Source: Norana najaformis (lineage: Eukaryota > Annelida > Clitellata > Crassiclitellata > Hormogastridae). From it: a stretch of DNA of 64,000 bases. Shown here piece by piece: positions 1-10,759 of this stretch. The stretch covers positions 29,293,087 to 29,357,086 of the forward strand of contig OZ029916.1 in the NCBI GenBank assembly GCA_964023275.1, read 5' to 3'. Below the pieces are notes generated by a model. The model searched no databases. It had not been told where the DNA came from and saw nothing but the letters and a program-made list of their open reading frames with translations. Within the stretch, counting starts at the first letter, position 1, and each line of letters begins with the position of its first letter. Position numbers and translations under genes: made by a program.

Positions 1-40
1 ATCTGATCCAGTCTGGTCTAATCTTATCTAATCGATTCTA
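1..40. repeat. degenerate (AATCT)n pentanucleotide run
   Basis: Interspersed ATCTGATC and TCTAATCT words form a decayed 5-bp repeat. The same pentanucleotide ends SINE/LINE tails near 13600, 30910 and 61115, so this may be the tail of an element lying outside the window. Confidence 0.4.
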
Positions 41-184
41 GTTCCGTGATAATTTTGCTGTTGGATTGGTAATTTATACTTAATGATGTGTGCGCTTTGG
101 CATGTGACTGCCGACTCGTTAGTTAGTGTGTTTTCCATCGGTTTTGTTCAGTTTTCGGGCGTCTTAAGTTTTTTCTTTGGATAT

Positions 185-1555
185 TTACTCCGTCTCCATT
201 CACTACCTCGTCACTAACTCTCTAATGCCTTATCTTCAGTCTGGGTTCAGGAAATACCATTCCACCGAATCACTTATGACTCGCCTTCTTGCTGACGTTT
301 TTGTGGCTATTGATTGCAGGCAGGTCACCCTTCTGGCCATTTTCGATGTAAGTGCTGCTTTCGATACCGTTGATCATTCCATCTTATTAGAGCGTCTGGA
401 GATTTCCTTTGGCATCACTGGCTCTGCCCTCACCTGGTTTTGATCATTCCTCTCCGACCGCCTTCAATCTGTCTTTTTGGGCCCTCGCGGTCCTCTTGGT
501 CTCCCGTATTTTTCGGTCTCCCCAGGGTTTCGTCCTAGCTCCTCTCTTCTATATTTTATATACCTCTGATCTAGCTCGGACCCTCCTCCCACTGAGTGTT
601 GCCGTCCTTCAGTATGCAGACGACACCCAGGCTTATGCCCATGGTCCGGCGGAGGCGGCCCCTGCCCTCGTCCAGAGGATTCTCGATGCCACCTCTGTCC
701 TTGACCTATGGATGTCCTCCAATCGCCTCTGCTTGAACTGTAACAAGACCCAGTTCATCTGGCTTGGTGGCCGCTTACAGCTCGCCAAGATCGATCTCTC
801 CTCCTTACGCCAAAGATTTCCAGATATCTCCTTCTCTACTACGGTCCGGGATCTCTGGGTTGTACTGGATCAGGAGCTTTCCCTGTCTGCTCTTGCTAAC
901 AGCATCTCTCGCTCTTGTTTTTACCATCTTAGTCAGCTCCGCACCATTCGCCGTACTCTTTCCTTTCACGCTATCTCCACTCTGGTCCACGCCCTCGTTT
1001 GCACCAGGGTTGGCTTTGGGAACGTCATCTTTACCGGCCTATCGCTTACCAACATTGCTAAGCTACAATCTGTGCTCAACTCTGCTGCTCGTCTCATATG
1101 GGGCATTCCAAAGTATGGCCACATCTCGTCTTATATTCGTGACACTCTTCACTGGCTCCCCGTCCAGCAGCGTGTCCAATTTAAGATCCTATCCCTCATG
1201 CGCAATTGTGTTCTTGGCTCTGCTTCCCTTTACTTCATTGACTTCTGCACTTTGGTCTCCTCGCTGCCAGGCCGTAGCAACCTTCGCTCGGCCACTCAAG
1301 ATCTCCTGTTTGTCCCTCGCATGCGCACCGCTGCAGCCCAGTCCAGAAGCTTTGCCTAAGGTGGTCCCACTTGCTGGAATCGTCTCCCTCGAGAATTGCG
1401 ACTTGAGCTCCTTTCTCTCCCCCTCTCCTGAAGACTGAAGACTGTACTGTTCAACAGTGATTTTACTTTTTCAGGTCAGAAGCACCTCTGTTGAGTTTAT
1501 CCTCTAAGAGGCTCTTTATAAATCTCAAATTACAATCACAATTACAATTATATAT
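185..1555 (+). mobile_element. broken non-LTR retrotransposon (CR1/L2-superfamily LINE), 3' half
   Basis: The sequence encodes the reverse transcriptase of a CR1/L2-like LINE in at least two frames. The first part reads QSGFRKYHSTES and AAFDTVDHSILLERL. After a frameshift near 440 come YADDTQAYAHG (catalytic box), WMSSNRLCLNCNKTQFIWLG, RDLWVVLDQELSL and DTLHWLPVQQRVQFKIL. A second frame break falls near 1358, after AAQSRSFA. The 3' end is ATAAATCTCAAATTACAATCA followed by a TTACAA-type tandem, the usual simple-repeat tail of this superfamily. No endonuclease domain is seen, so the copy is 5' truncated and dead. It lies in the intron upstream of the first visible glutamate-receptor exon, in the same orientation as that gene. 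Clade (CR1, L2 or Crack) is not resolved by eye. Confidence 0.9.
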
Positions 1556-1559
1556 CTAG

Positions 1560-1999
1560 AAACCAAACAGCTCTTGAGGACTAAATATATGTCAGGAACC
1601 TGGCTGGTGTTTACTGGCAGATAAGTCGGATTCTGATTGATTTATGCATCTTGCCTCAGCCCATTGACACCTAGAACTCGTGGGATATCCTTCGGACACG
1701 TGATTACCTTCTGAAATGTAGACGTCCGTTGAACTTAACTTCATAGTTTTTGAAAGCTTAGATATCTTTTGAATATTACGTAGATCTTTTGAATTCGACG
1801 TTTTTATGCCTGCGAGTCCTCGCTCAGCCGATGGACACATGGCGTGCTAACAAATATCTTACTCATTCACTTGAACAAGTGGCATCTGTTTAATGGTTTG
1901 AATGCGCTTTGAACACGTGGATATCTTTCGTAAAACGTCGATCAGTGTATTAACCAGAGGCTGGCATTGTGTGCTTGTCGCACAGACTTCGAATGTCAG
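1560..1999. other. intron sequence of the glutamate receptor gene, nothing recognised
   Basis: No element or coding similarity is seen between the LINE tail and the splice acceptor ending at 1999. Confidence 0.5.
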
Positions 2000-2230
2000 C
2001 GTTTACGAAAAGATGTGGGAGTTCATGAGAAGTGAGCCCGGAGTGTTCGTGCGAACGATAGAAGATGGAGTGCAGCGGGTTCGAAACTCTAAGGGAAAGT
2101 ATGCCTTTATGGTAGAATCGCCAATGAACGACTACTACAACCAACGCAAACCGTGCAACACCATGAAAGTCGGACCTAACCTCGACTCGAAGGGATACGG
2201 TATCGCCACCTACATCGACTCCGATCTAAG
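2000..2230 (+). CDS. GluA exon: S2 ligand-binding lobe
   Basis: The acceptor AG is at 1998-1999 and the donor is AAG|GTATTC. Codons run from VYEKMW to SDLR, with the first base completing a codon and the exon ending after two bases of an Arg codon. It carries [19 protein letters not shown] and the Glu-bearing ESPMNDYY motif. Vertebrate receptors usually have EST where this has ESP. Confidence 0.92.
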
Positions 2231-4811
2231 GTATTCAAAATATGTTTTCATTTGATACACAAAGACTGATAATGATTGATTGATTGGTTGACTGCACAGT
2301 CAACCAGTCGATCGATCAAGATTGTTTTCATATTAGGTCTACTATGGCAGTGGGGCAAAGTGGCCGATTGGTTGGAGCGCTCGGCTAGTAACGCGGAGAG
2401 TACGGGTTCGAGCCTCCCCGAGGCGGTTACTGTGTAGGGACCTTGAGCAAGTCCTTCACTCACAATTGCTCAGCGCCATCGATTCATGCTTAGTCATTAT
2501 AGATTGTTAATAAATGTAGAAATAATATGACGAACTTTCAGAAGGTCACAGCCTCACAGGTCCTCATAATGACATATGATAGCTTATACTTCTCAGCATA
2601 CATCGACATATATATCATAGCGCCACGCGAATCATGTGAAATTTGCGTTGACGTGTAAACAGGGAGCAGATAAATGTGGCCGTGCTTCAGCTGATGGAGG
2701 CCGAAGTGCTGCAGAAGCTGCAGAAGAAGTGGTGGTATGACAAAGGCGAATGCGTCGTCGAGTCCGACTCTAAGGTGAGCAGCTCAGATGCCAGATTGCG
2801 ACAAAAAGGGAAAATCAGCAGAAAGACATAGTTAGCCATTTTCTCTCTGTTATGTGCAGCACCCGCATTACAATCGTGGCAATGGTGAAGCGGCTGCCAC
2901 AACTAATATTTTTCAACGCTGTTGGAACCGCGCAAAGACCTTTGACCCCAGCTGAAACCGGAATCAGTTCTATTGCTTATTGGAAGAGGCAAACGTGCGC
3001 GAACAATTTGCTCAATGTCATTATAGAGTCCGCTCAGCCGGTTTGAACTCGCAATCGTTAGCCTAGATCACGAGATGAGAACGCTACTGATTGGGCTAAC
3101 GCATCATAGAGCTCTTACCCTCTGCAAACGAATGGCTAACTTAAATAAAGGAAACTCCTAAATCAGAGTTCAATGACCGCATTTGCTATGAGATATGTAA
3201 AAATCTATTCATTTCTGAATATAACTTTTTACAAATAAATCTGTTTCGTTTTGGCTGGGGTACGTTTGCAGAAAATGTTCTCAAAATTTGCATTCTTAAA
3301 AGTAATATCTGCTGAGAACAGACTCTTATGTTACTAAAAACATGTGGATATTAATTGCCTGATGTTGAAGCAAATGAATTTTCGGCCACCACTAGACAGT
3401 TACTTCAAACAGTGATATTTAAAGTGTCTGCCTATAAGCCGGAGTAACTGCTTTATTGCCGCATTTGGCTAAGAGCGTTCTGGTCGTAGACATTAGTGCC
3501 TGCTGTTCCAGACATTACTTTTCAGGGGTAAGCCATGCATGACGCTAACACTCGTATCTTGTTTTCATTACTTTAGAGTGGTTCAACGCAAAGCTCTCTG
3601 TCGCTTAGCAACGTCGCTGGCATCTTTTACATCCTCATCTGTGGTCTTGGACTGTCACTAGTTGTTGCCTCAATCGAACTGCTCTACAAGTCACGATTCG
3701 GACACCGACACAAGGTATCTAAAGGCCGCCGTAGTCCGCACCGTTGTCCGTATAAGCAGATTATTATGCGCAAGCTTTTTGCCTTGATCATTTAGCCGAT
3801 ACATTCTCTTTTCTCTTGAGCCGATATAGCCTAGGTATTCTGCTTTCTTTTAAGCCGATACAGCCCTAGATATTCTCCGATATAGCCTAGATTATTCTCT
3901 TTTCTCTTGAGCCAATATAGCCTACATATTCTCTTTTCTCTTGAACCGATATATCCTACATATTTTTTATAATTATGTAATTATTATATAGAGCTTACCT
4001 TAGTTCCCACAAGTAAAAGCAGTGTCTCATTTGTAGGTGACAAGTTCCCTTGCCCTATCCATTTAGCCCCACCATATTCACTTATCTCACTTCGCCAGCA
4101 GTTAAAGTCTCATCTTGTTCCATCTACCCTCGCGTTTGAGGTGCAACTGTTACGCCTAATCATTGAGGTTGAACAGAAGGAAGAGCAGCAGCGCCTAAGT
4201 CAACCACCAAGAACCAATCACCCTACACGCAGTCTTAGCCACTTATTCTTATAGCCGTGGCGTATCAGGGCGGCTGGCTAGTACTTTTCCTCGCCGTCTG
4301 ATCAATGAAATCAATTCATACCCGAGTTCTGTGGATTTAGTAAGTAAATTCCAACATAGTATACGCACACGTGAACCCTAATTTGGTATTTCCTGTAGAA
4401 ACTCTGTCTGGCCAAGACGTGCACTACGTCTTCCTCTTCAGCAACTCGAACAATCGCCGATCCAAAAGATAATGATGTCGTTATGGTATGTAAGCACCAC
4501 TACACACAGACACACACGCAGACACAATACGCAGACACACACGCAGACACGACAAATCAGCTGCATACGTACATAACAATTTCATGCAAACATTATGTTT
4601 TAATGGAACTTGATTTAGCTAAACTCTGTCGACGACGATCGTTATGATGAGAAGGTTTGTGTCTGTGTGTCTGTCTTTCTGCGTGTATCTCTTTCTATCT
4701 CTCACGATGGGTTTGTTTGTGTGTATGTGATTACAGTACGCTCAGCTGTACGGACCTCAGGTAGCTCCAATCAGCAGCTTAGACGTAATCAGCGCACATA
4801 CGCTCGTCTAA
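2000..4811 (+). CDS. AMPA-type ionotropic glutamate receptor, 3' end of gene (six exons)
   Basis: Exons 2000-2230, 2663-2774, 3577-3714, 4399-4485, 4619-4654 and 4737-4811 join in phase with GT-AG introns. They encode the second half of the S2 ligand-binding lobe (VYEKMWEFM, then [14 protein letters not shown], then [10 protein letters not shown]), the helix before M4 ([10 protein letters not shown]), transmembrane helix M4 ([20 protein letters not shown]) and a 77-residue cytoplasmic tail ending HTLV. Known role of the family: glutamate-gated cation channel of the plasma membrane at excitatory synapses. The Glu of ESPMN matches the agonist-contacting Glu of S2. The amino-terminal domain, S1 and pore exons must lie left of the window. 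The family match is very clear; the last two short tail exons rest on phase and splice sites only. I see no polyadenylation signal close to the stop. Confidence 0.93.
2345..2530 (+). mobile_element. tRNA-derived SINE in GluA intron
   Basis: A box-A-like GTGGCCGATTGG is followed about 35 bp later by a box-B-like GGTTCGAGCCT. After it comes CCTTGAGCAAGTCCTTCACT, a body motif common in invertebrate tRNA-derived SINEs. It is not a functional tRNA because the T and acceptor stems do not close. Confidence 0.7.
2663..2774 (+). CDS. GluA exon equivalent to the flip/flop exon
   Basis: This 112-nt exon encodes [15 protein letters not shown] then [10 protein letters not shown], the segment that vertebrate AMPA receptors encode in the alternatively spliced flip and flop exons. 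The acceptor is AACAG|G and the donor CTAAG|GTGAGC. I find no second copy of it in either flanking intron. Confidence 0.92.
3022..3112 (-). mobile_element. tRNA-like SINE head (reverse strand)
   Basis: On the minus strand the sequence has GCGAGTTCAAACCGGC (box-B-like) preceded by a tRNA-like region starting GATGCGTTAGCCCAATCAGT. It is decayed and lies in the intron before the M4 exon. Confidence 0.45.
3577..3714 (+). CDS. GluA exon: transmembrane helix M4
   Basis: This 46-codon exon in phase 0 lies between TTACTTTAG and [22 protein letters not shown] and the following [15 protein letters not shown] are typical of the AMPA/kainate M4 helix and its membrane-proximal basic end. Confidence 0.94.
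3793..3967 (+). repeat. decayed tandem repeat, about 37-bp unit
   Basis: About five copies of GCCGATATAGCCTA followed by TATTCTCTTTTCTCTTGA lie in the intron after the M4 exon. Confidence 0.75.
4399..4485 (+). CDS. GluA exon: cytoplasmic tail part 1
   Basis: This 29-codon exon lies between TTCCTGTAG and ATG|GTATGT, in phase 0 on both sides. It encodes [20 protein letters not shown] and an acidic end (DPKDNDVVM). Ser/Thr richness suits a phosphorylated receptor tail, but the sequence is not conserved enough to recognise on its own. Confidence 0.7.
4619..4654 (+). CDS. GluA micro-exon: cytoplasmic tail part 2
   Basis: This 12-codon exon ([12 protein letters not shown]) lies between TGATTTAG and GAAG|GTTTGT. 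It keeps phase 0 but has a weaker donor. The call rests on phase compatibility alone. Confidence 0.5.
4737..4811 (+). CDS. GluA terminal exon with PDZ-ligand C terminus
   Basis: After the acceptor GTGATTACAG the frame reads [20 protein letters not shown] and then HTLV before TAA. The last three residues T-L-V fit a class I PDZ-binding motif. An internal CAG|GTAGCT could serve as an alternative donor, so this tail may not be the only one. Confidence 0.6.
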   Translation, partial: YAQLYGPQVAPISSLDVISAHTLV

Positions 4812-4893
4812 TTCCTCAGCGATAGTCAGCACGTTCAAGGAAACTAGCAGCAACGGAACCAGCCTGAAAAATCCACGACAGAAGAGAAACCCA

Positions 4894-5160
4894 ATGATCA
4901 GGTCCAAGATGGCGACGGTCATTTCATCGACTGAATACGTGTGCATCACTGGGCTTACTGGGTCACGTGCGCATATTCTGCGTGGTCATTGGCTCACGTG
5001 TTATGACTACGTCAGCAGTGGTCTTTATTGTGTCACGCGCGACTCATCTGAATGGCCATTGGCTGATAATTGTGCCAAGCGTGAGTCATCAAAATCCCTG
5101 TCGGCTGATAACTGTGTCATCTAAATAACTGTTGGCTGTTAATTGTGACATGTATGCGCG
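4894..5160. repeat. degenerate tandem repeat with CCAAT and E-box motifs
   Basis: CATTGGCTGATAATTGTG-like units recur about four times (near 4984, 5053, 5100 and 5125) with the CCAAT box inverted, and CACGTG occurs twice (near 4964 and 4995). This may be a promoter-like or solo-LTR-like stretch downstream of the receptor gene. No coding function is seen. Confidence 0.45.
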
Positions 5161-6020
5161 CCGTCTTAGAACTTAAAAACCTTCGGTTAAGACAAAAAGA
5201 AAGGCAGTCCGTTTTCTAGGAGAAGGCTTAGTTCGCAGGCTCTCTTACCAAGACTACAATTATGTATAGGCAGATCGCAAGTCTCACGTATAGTACGTCA
5301 TATTTTGAGTGTAACTATACAACCTTATTTACACGGCCATATATATATGTATGTGTGCGTGCGTGCGTGTGTGCGTGTGTGTGTGTGTGTCCCTTCAGTA
5401 ACGGTAACATATGAAGCAACATAAGCAGCTCGCTGTCTAGATATGTAACTGTAAGTTTCCAAAATTTATTTTGCTACTAAGGTGCTCCGTAACACCATTT
5501 GATTCAGATTTCCTGCAGCAGATTTGGTAATCCGTCTCAATTCATTTAATTTGCAACATACTTAGTTATGCTTCTTTTAATGACAGTGGGGTAGAGTAAC
5601 CGATCTGCCCAAAAGTAATGAAAAATTAATGGCACGATGTCACCTGGCGAAACAACGACGAGCGTCCACTATAGGATAAACACGTGCAATATACCCATTC
5701 CTAGCGTCCCTTTTGTGACCGCTACCATCATAAACATTTGCTTACAATCAGCTTTAGATGACGCCGAATCGATCGCTTCTTAAATGGGTCTATGTTTACA
5801 CGCGGAGGACTCGATTTCCAAAACGAAAGCAAACTATGAATATTATTATAGGACAATGAAGCCAACGACATAAGGCAAACGACGCTCTTATACAGAAGCC
5901 ATATTTCTTAGTTAACGATGGTCGATTAGACAAATACACCCGATCGATCTAACATTTTGCCCTCTCGTCTTGTCGATCGAAGTTCGATTTCAGGTTAGAT
6001 CATGTGAGATCAAAATAGAT
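5161..6020. other. intergenic DNA, one (GT)n run
   Basis: Only a short TATATG/GTGCGT dinucleotide-type run (5340-5392) stands out. No gene was recognised. Confidence 0.5.
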
Positions 6021-6024
6021 GGCG

Positions 6025-6190
6025 CTATATATAGGTTAGCGTTCTGCATTGTCAATCCAGAGGTCGAAGGTTAAAATCCCCGCCAAGGCAGCAAGATGTT
6101 TCGAGATTTCCGTTCCAGCTGATCCTCCCAGCGAACTCGATTACTTCACAGTTTTTATACATTGTAAATAATATTTATCGATTAAATAAT
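6025..6190 (+). mobile_element. tRNA-like SINE
   Basis: GGTTAAAATCCCCGCC is a box-B-like site about 35 bp after a decayed box A (ATAGGTTAGCG). It is followed by AAGGCAGCAAGATG, which resembles the body of the copies at 29111 and 61105. Confidence 0.5.
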
Positions 6191-6504
6191 ACATAATAGC
6201 AAAGAACATTTCCTATAGACTTCTAATAAGTAATATCTAGCAGTGAATATAGTAAATCTGTAGAATAAATGTTCTCATAAGTCTAAGAATGAGTCGTAGT
6301 AAAAACAATAAAGGTAACATCATGAGTTACGCCAAGGTAACTGCGATATGTTACGTCGAATTACTACAGCGCTTTTGAGAGATGCTTGAAATGCACTATA
6401 TAAATGCTTGTTACATTACATTACCTTACATTGCTGAAGGGAAAGTCGAGGAATTGGAAATAGACCTAGAAAGTGAGTGAAAACGGAAGGTAATTAAACA
6501 TATA

Positions 6505-6905
6505 TCTACTTTTATTCGTGATTCACTTCATTGGCTTCCTGTCAGTCAACGGATCCATTTTAAGATTCTTATCCTTATGCGCAACTGCCTTCTAGGCTCT
6601 GCTCCGTCCTACTTAACTTCTTTTTGTATTCCGGTTTTCTCGTTGCCTGCCCATGCCTCCCTTCGCTCAGCTACCCGTGGTCTTTTGGTAGTCCCTCGCG
6701 TCCGCACTACAACTGCCCAGTCCAGGAGCTTTGCCTTTGTTGGCCCTTCCAGCTGGAACTGCCTTCCTCTTGACCTGCGGCTTCAGTTACTTAGTCTCTC
6801 TCCTACCCAGTCCCGCAAACGCCTGAAATCCTTTTTGTTTGTTCAAGTCGGGAGCGCCACTGTTTCCTAAGTGGCGCTTTATAAATGTTCGTTTACAATT
6901 ACAAT
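6505..6905 (+). mobile_element. second copy of the 185-1555 LINE family, 3' end only
   Basis: It encodes DSLHWLPVSQRIHFKIL, MRNCLLGSAPSYL, RVRTTTAQSRSF and GPSSWNCLPLDLR, the C-terminal part of the same reverse-transcriptase ORF. It ends with GGCGCTTTATAAATGTTC and (TTACAA)n. It is 5' truncated and has fewer frame breaks than the first copy. Confidence 0.88.
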
Positions 6906-7157
6906 TACAATTACAATCTTAAAATCGGAGAGGCTGCAAGAAATGATGGAATAAAAGCCGAATTGATTAAACACGAAGATGAGACGAACAGTTGACTGAG
7001 TTGTGCAGTAACATCTGAGCAGTGGGCAAAGTCGTTCGACCTTCATTCTCTGCCCCTGTGTCTTATACAATAAGTTTTGTAAGATCTTCCAGTTCTCACG
7101 CTTCTCTGCAATCTTCACTATGCGTTCTACCAGTTTCTCAAAATCGCTCTATTCTGC

Positions 7158-7196
7158 TTTCTAGATGTCCATCGAGGGCGCTATATAAATGATTTG
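7158..7196 (+). repeat. L2-type 3' tail, left member of an inverted pair
   Basis: GGGCGCTATATAAATGATTT here matches the reverse complement of 7422-7460 (GGGCGTAATATAAATGATTT). The two are tails of elements inserted in opposite orientations. Confidence 0.65.
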
Positions 7197-7421
7197 ATGC
7201 ATACATACACTTTTTGAACCGTGAGGGTCTCAATCAGACAGGCGTGAGGAATGTGATATAGTCAACCACAGACCTTTATCTAACGTGACATTCTAGTCAA
7301 AAATTATTTTAAAATTGTCGGCATCAATTAACTCCAGTATCATTTAGGTCGGTGGTCAATGCCTTAGAGAGGTAACCTACTTAGAAAGCGCTATATCTAT
7401 GTGTGTATTATCAAATCATTT

Positions 7422-7460
7422 ATATTACGCCCTCGAGGGGCATTTCAAAAGCGCTAAACA
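7422..7460 (-). repeat. L2-type 3' tail, right member of an inverted pair
   Basis: It is the reverse-complement partner of 7158-7196, with about six differences over 35 bp by eye. Confidence 0.65.
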
Positions 7461-7611
7461 CACATATAGTCCTTCTCAGGAACTGTCATATAAGTGTGTG
7501 TGTGTGCGTGTGCGTAGGTGTAGGTGTGTGTGTATGTGTGGGTGGGTGTTTGCGTTTGTGCGTGGTGTTGTCGGGCCTATACTTAAATAGCATTGTTATA
7601 ATTATTGTTTA

Positions 7612-9000
7612 CATGACGTCGTGTTGGTGAAAAGATAACCACTTGTCTTGGCTTAACCTGTACACGTGTGCACGTAGCATTCATTAAAAGACTATTCATA
7701 TAGGCCCTAATTATTAGAAGCTCCCTATAAAACTGAAGTATTTTATCTTCTTCGAATAGCGAGTAGAGGAGAACGTCTTTATCGAGTTACATCATAGATA
7801 TATATGTGAAATGACAACCACGCGAATGGCTAATTCACGACCCAAGAGTTTTTACGATTCTTCGAAGATACAGGTGCTACATAATGCAGTGTTCTTGCCA
7901 CTTGGCCTGCTGTTCGTGCAGAGATCTGTCCGTCTGCCTGCTTGTCTGTCTATCTGTCTATCTGTCTGTCTGTTTCTCTGTCTATCTGCATGCGTCGGTT
8001 TCTCATAAACAAGCCTGTGACTAAAACAAACCCATATCCTTTTCTAAGAATTGACAAGAGGATGTTGTTTCGCAAACAATCGTGGGTATATTTCAGGTTA
8101 GCACAATCTCTATAGGCGGAACAAAAGATGGTGTGGCGCTCATTCAAACGTTGCAGAGGTGGTAACAGATCTTACCAGTAAATGCATTGAAAAACGAAGT
8201 CGAGGCTATACAATCGCTATAGAAAACGTATACATCCAGACGTACCTAACTATCTAACTACAAATAAACATACATACATCCATGCAAACTTACACACATC
8301 GATACATACTAACATACATACATACATATGTATATACATACATATAGATAGATAGAAGGACAGTCAGACAGACAAGACGGACAATAGAATTAATTCAGTT
8401 TGTTTCGCTAGATGTTGCTGGTTTCGTAGAAGCTGCGCAGGTGAAACTAAAGATTCGATTCCTAGCCATGAAACTCACCAGGAAATGTTGCCCTGATGCA
8501 TGGTTGCTGTTGTTGTCTTTGCGCTTCAGCCGAAAGATCCTTTAAACGTAAGGCTTTTGGTTGCCTCTTAGAACTATTGCTGATCGAGATATGTATCAAC
8601 ACTCTTATTGTAGCGGCTTTTAAGTACCCCTCAAAAAGCGCTATGAATAATTATCTGTTACTTTACAATGGCATACCTACCTAGCCAAAGACGTAAGTCT
8701 CAGTGTCCCTAATTTTATTCTAAGTATCTGCTAATATTGCTTGTCGACTACAATTATTTGCTTTTGTTAGAACCTATTCTAACCACTTCTGTAAAAATTA
8801 TAATCGTCCTATAACATTTAATGCACGTTAACTTGTCAGATGCCAACAAGAGTTGCTTATTTATTCATTACTTACTTATTTACTTTCTTACTAACTTTCT
8901 TACTTACTTATTTACTTTCTTACTTACTTACTTTCTTTCTTACTTACTTATTTGTTATATTTCTACAATTCACGCTGAAGTCTACTTTTAGAAATGCGTG
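7612..9000. other. intergenic DNA, microsatellites only
   Basis: Short (TCTG)n near 7930, (ACAT)n near 8270 and (TTAC)n near 8880 are seen. No coding similarity was recognised on either strand. Confidence 0.5.
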
Positions 9001-9044
9001 ATTCTCGGGCCCTTCATGGGGAAGACCTTGATAATTTCTAACGG

Positions 9045-9165
9045 AAAACTTCTACAGCGCCTTTACTGTCTTTACTGTAATAATGATCAAGGCATCAGTC
9101 GATGGTAGCTGATAAAATAAGTCGATGTGCTTGCAGAATTCCAGGGTAATTCCGACTGAAAGCCA
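9045..9165 (-). mobile_element. SINE/LINE 3' tail of the TTAGA-tailed family
   Basis: AACTTCTACAGCGCCTTTAC followed by AAGGCATCAGTCGATGGTAG matches the tails at 30905, 33735 and 61110, read on the minus strand. Confidence 0.6.
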
Positions 9166-9944
9166 AGAAGGCAGAGAAACGGCCTACGGATGAAAGGAGA
9201 CGAGGAGAAGATCGGTTTTCAGTCGAAATCTAAAGACGAACACAGACTCTTCAGAGCGAACATTCTTCAAAATATTGAACGCACAATTCGTTTGTTTGTC
9301 GGGTAAATTTAACTATATCTACTTAACAACAGTGGGTCAGTGAGAGCGAAATTAATATATACGCAGGAGTGTTACCTTCTCTAGGGTAAATATATACGTA
9401 TTCAACACACTCCTTCCTTTTTCATATCTTTACGCTAGTGTAATAGTTGAAAACAATTGGGGTAATACCTGATGCAACAGTTCTATTACATATACTACAC
9501 AGATGGAACATATCGCTTGCGATGCGCCTTTACAACAATAGTGACCAACAGCCTTTTGCATAGACAATCAGAAAAGCCAATGCGAGCAGATTTTTAGCCT
9601 TCTTGTTTTGTCCTGTCTTGTCTTGTCTTTGTTTAGCCGTCTTCGCTCTGAGGGGTTGGCCACGCTGTGAACAGTCCATCTCCAAGCGTTCTTCTCTTCC
9701 GTTGTACTGAGTAAATTACTCGTAATAAATCCTCCTGTTCAAGTTCTTATGTACCCATCCATGTTGTTCTCGATCTTCATTGTGCTCGTGATCCAGAAGT
9801 TGTACCCTACATTACTTCTTTCCCAAAACAATCTTTATGCTTTCTCATAATATGACCAAACAAAGTCAGTTTACTTGTCTTGATAAGTTTTACAACTTGT
9901 GTTCAAACCGACTTATTCTGGTACCTATTCATTGCTTGTCTTTT

Positions 9945-10092
9945 CTAAGATCATTGTACGGCCTAAGATCATTGTACAGCTTAAGATCATTGTACAGCCT
10001 AAGATCATTGTACAGCCTAAGATCACTGTACAGCTTAAGATCAATGTACAGCCTAAGATCATTGTACAGCCTAAGATCATTGTACAGCCTCA
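9945..10092 (+). repeat. 18-bp minisatellite, about 8 copies
   Basis: The unit TAAGATCATTGTACAGCC repeats with few substitutions. Because 18 is a multiple of 3, the array is open in several frames on both strands. The apparent peptides are artefacts of this. Confidence 0.93.
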
Positions 10093-10304
10093 TGCATAAA
10101 TCTTCGTTTTGTACCAATTCTGATGGAATATGTGCGCTTGCTCAGCATCGATTATCGCTCAGATTTAGTTACTGAGTAATTGTTAATCTCCAACACCATG
10201 ATGGCATTAGAACGAAATATCAATATGTGTATTGTTTATCATAGTTTAGTTATTTGCAAATTCACAGAGGCATACTTGAACTAATGAATCTCAAATAAGT
10301 GAAT

Positions 10305-10375
10305 TTTAGTTTGTGCGATAGTGTGTTAGACTGTAAATCCATAGGTCAGAGTTCAAAACCCGTATGGACAGAAAA
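10305..10375 (+). mobile_element. tRNA-like SINE head
   Basis: TTAGACTGTAAATCCATAGG then GAGTTCAAAACCCGTATGG resembles the head at 29111 (CGGACTGTAAACCCAGCGG then GTGTTCAAATCCCTACC). Confidence 0.5.
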
Positions 10376-10542
10376 ATAGGCCAGTATTTCTGTTCAATTA
10401 GAGTGAATACAATGACAGTAAACTGTCGGCGGAAAGATCAGACGGCGAGGAATAGACCCGCCTTTGCATATTCCGCAGCCAAGAAACTGATGCCAATAAC
10501 ACTTCACACCCATGGATGCCTCTCGCGGTTGATTTTCAGACT

Positions 10543-10622
10543 GTCCTCCTCCTCCTTCTTCTCCTTCTCCTCCTCCTCCTCCTCCTCCTCCTGGTCCTCT
10601 TGCTCCTCCTCCTCCTCCTCTG
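10543..10622. repeat. (TCC)n microsatellite
   Basis: Almost pure pyrimidine TCC/TTC triplets. Confidence 0.95.
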
Positions 10623-10759
10623 CTTTTTCTTATTTAGTTTTAAACTACATATTAAAAATCTGTTTCCGACATGTTCAAATGCAGATGCAAACTGACAGCC
10701 ATAATAACCACCAACAACGCCTAGCAGTGCTAATGATCTTAGCGTAACTGCGACCACTT

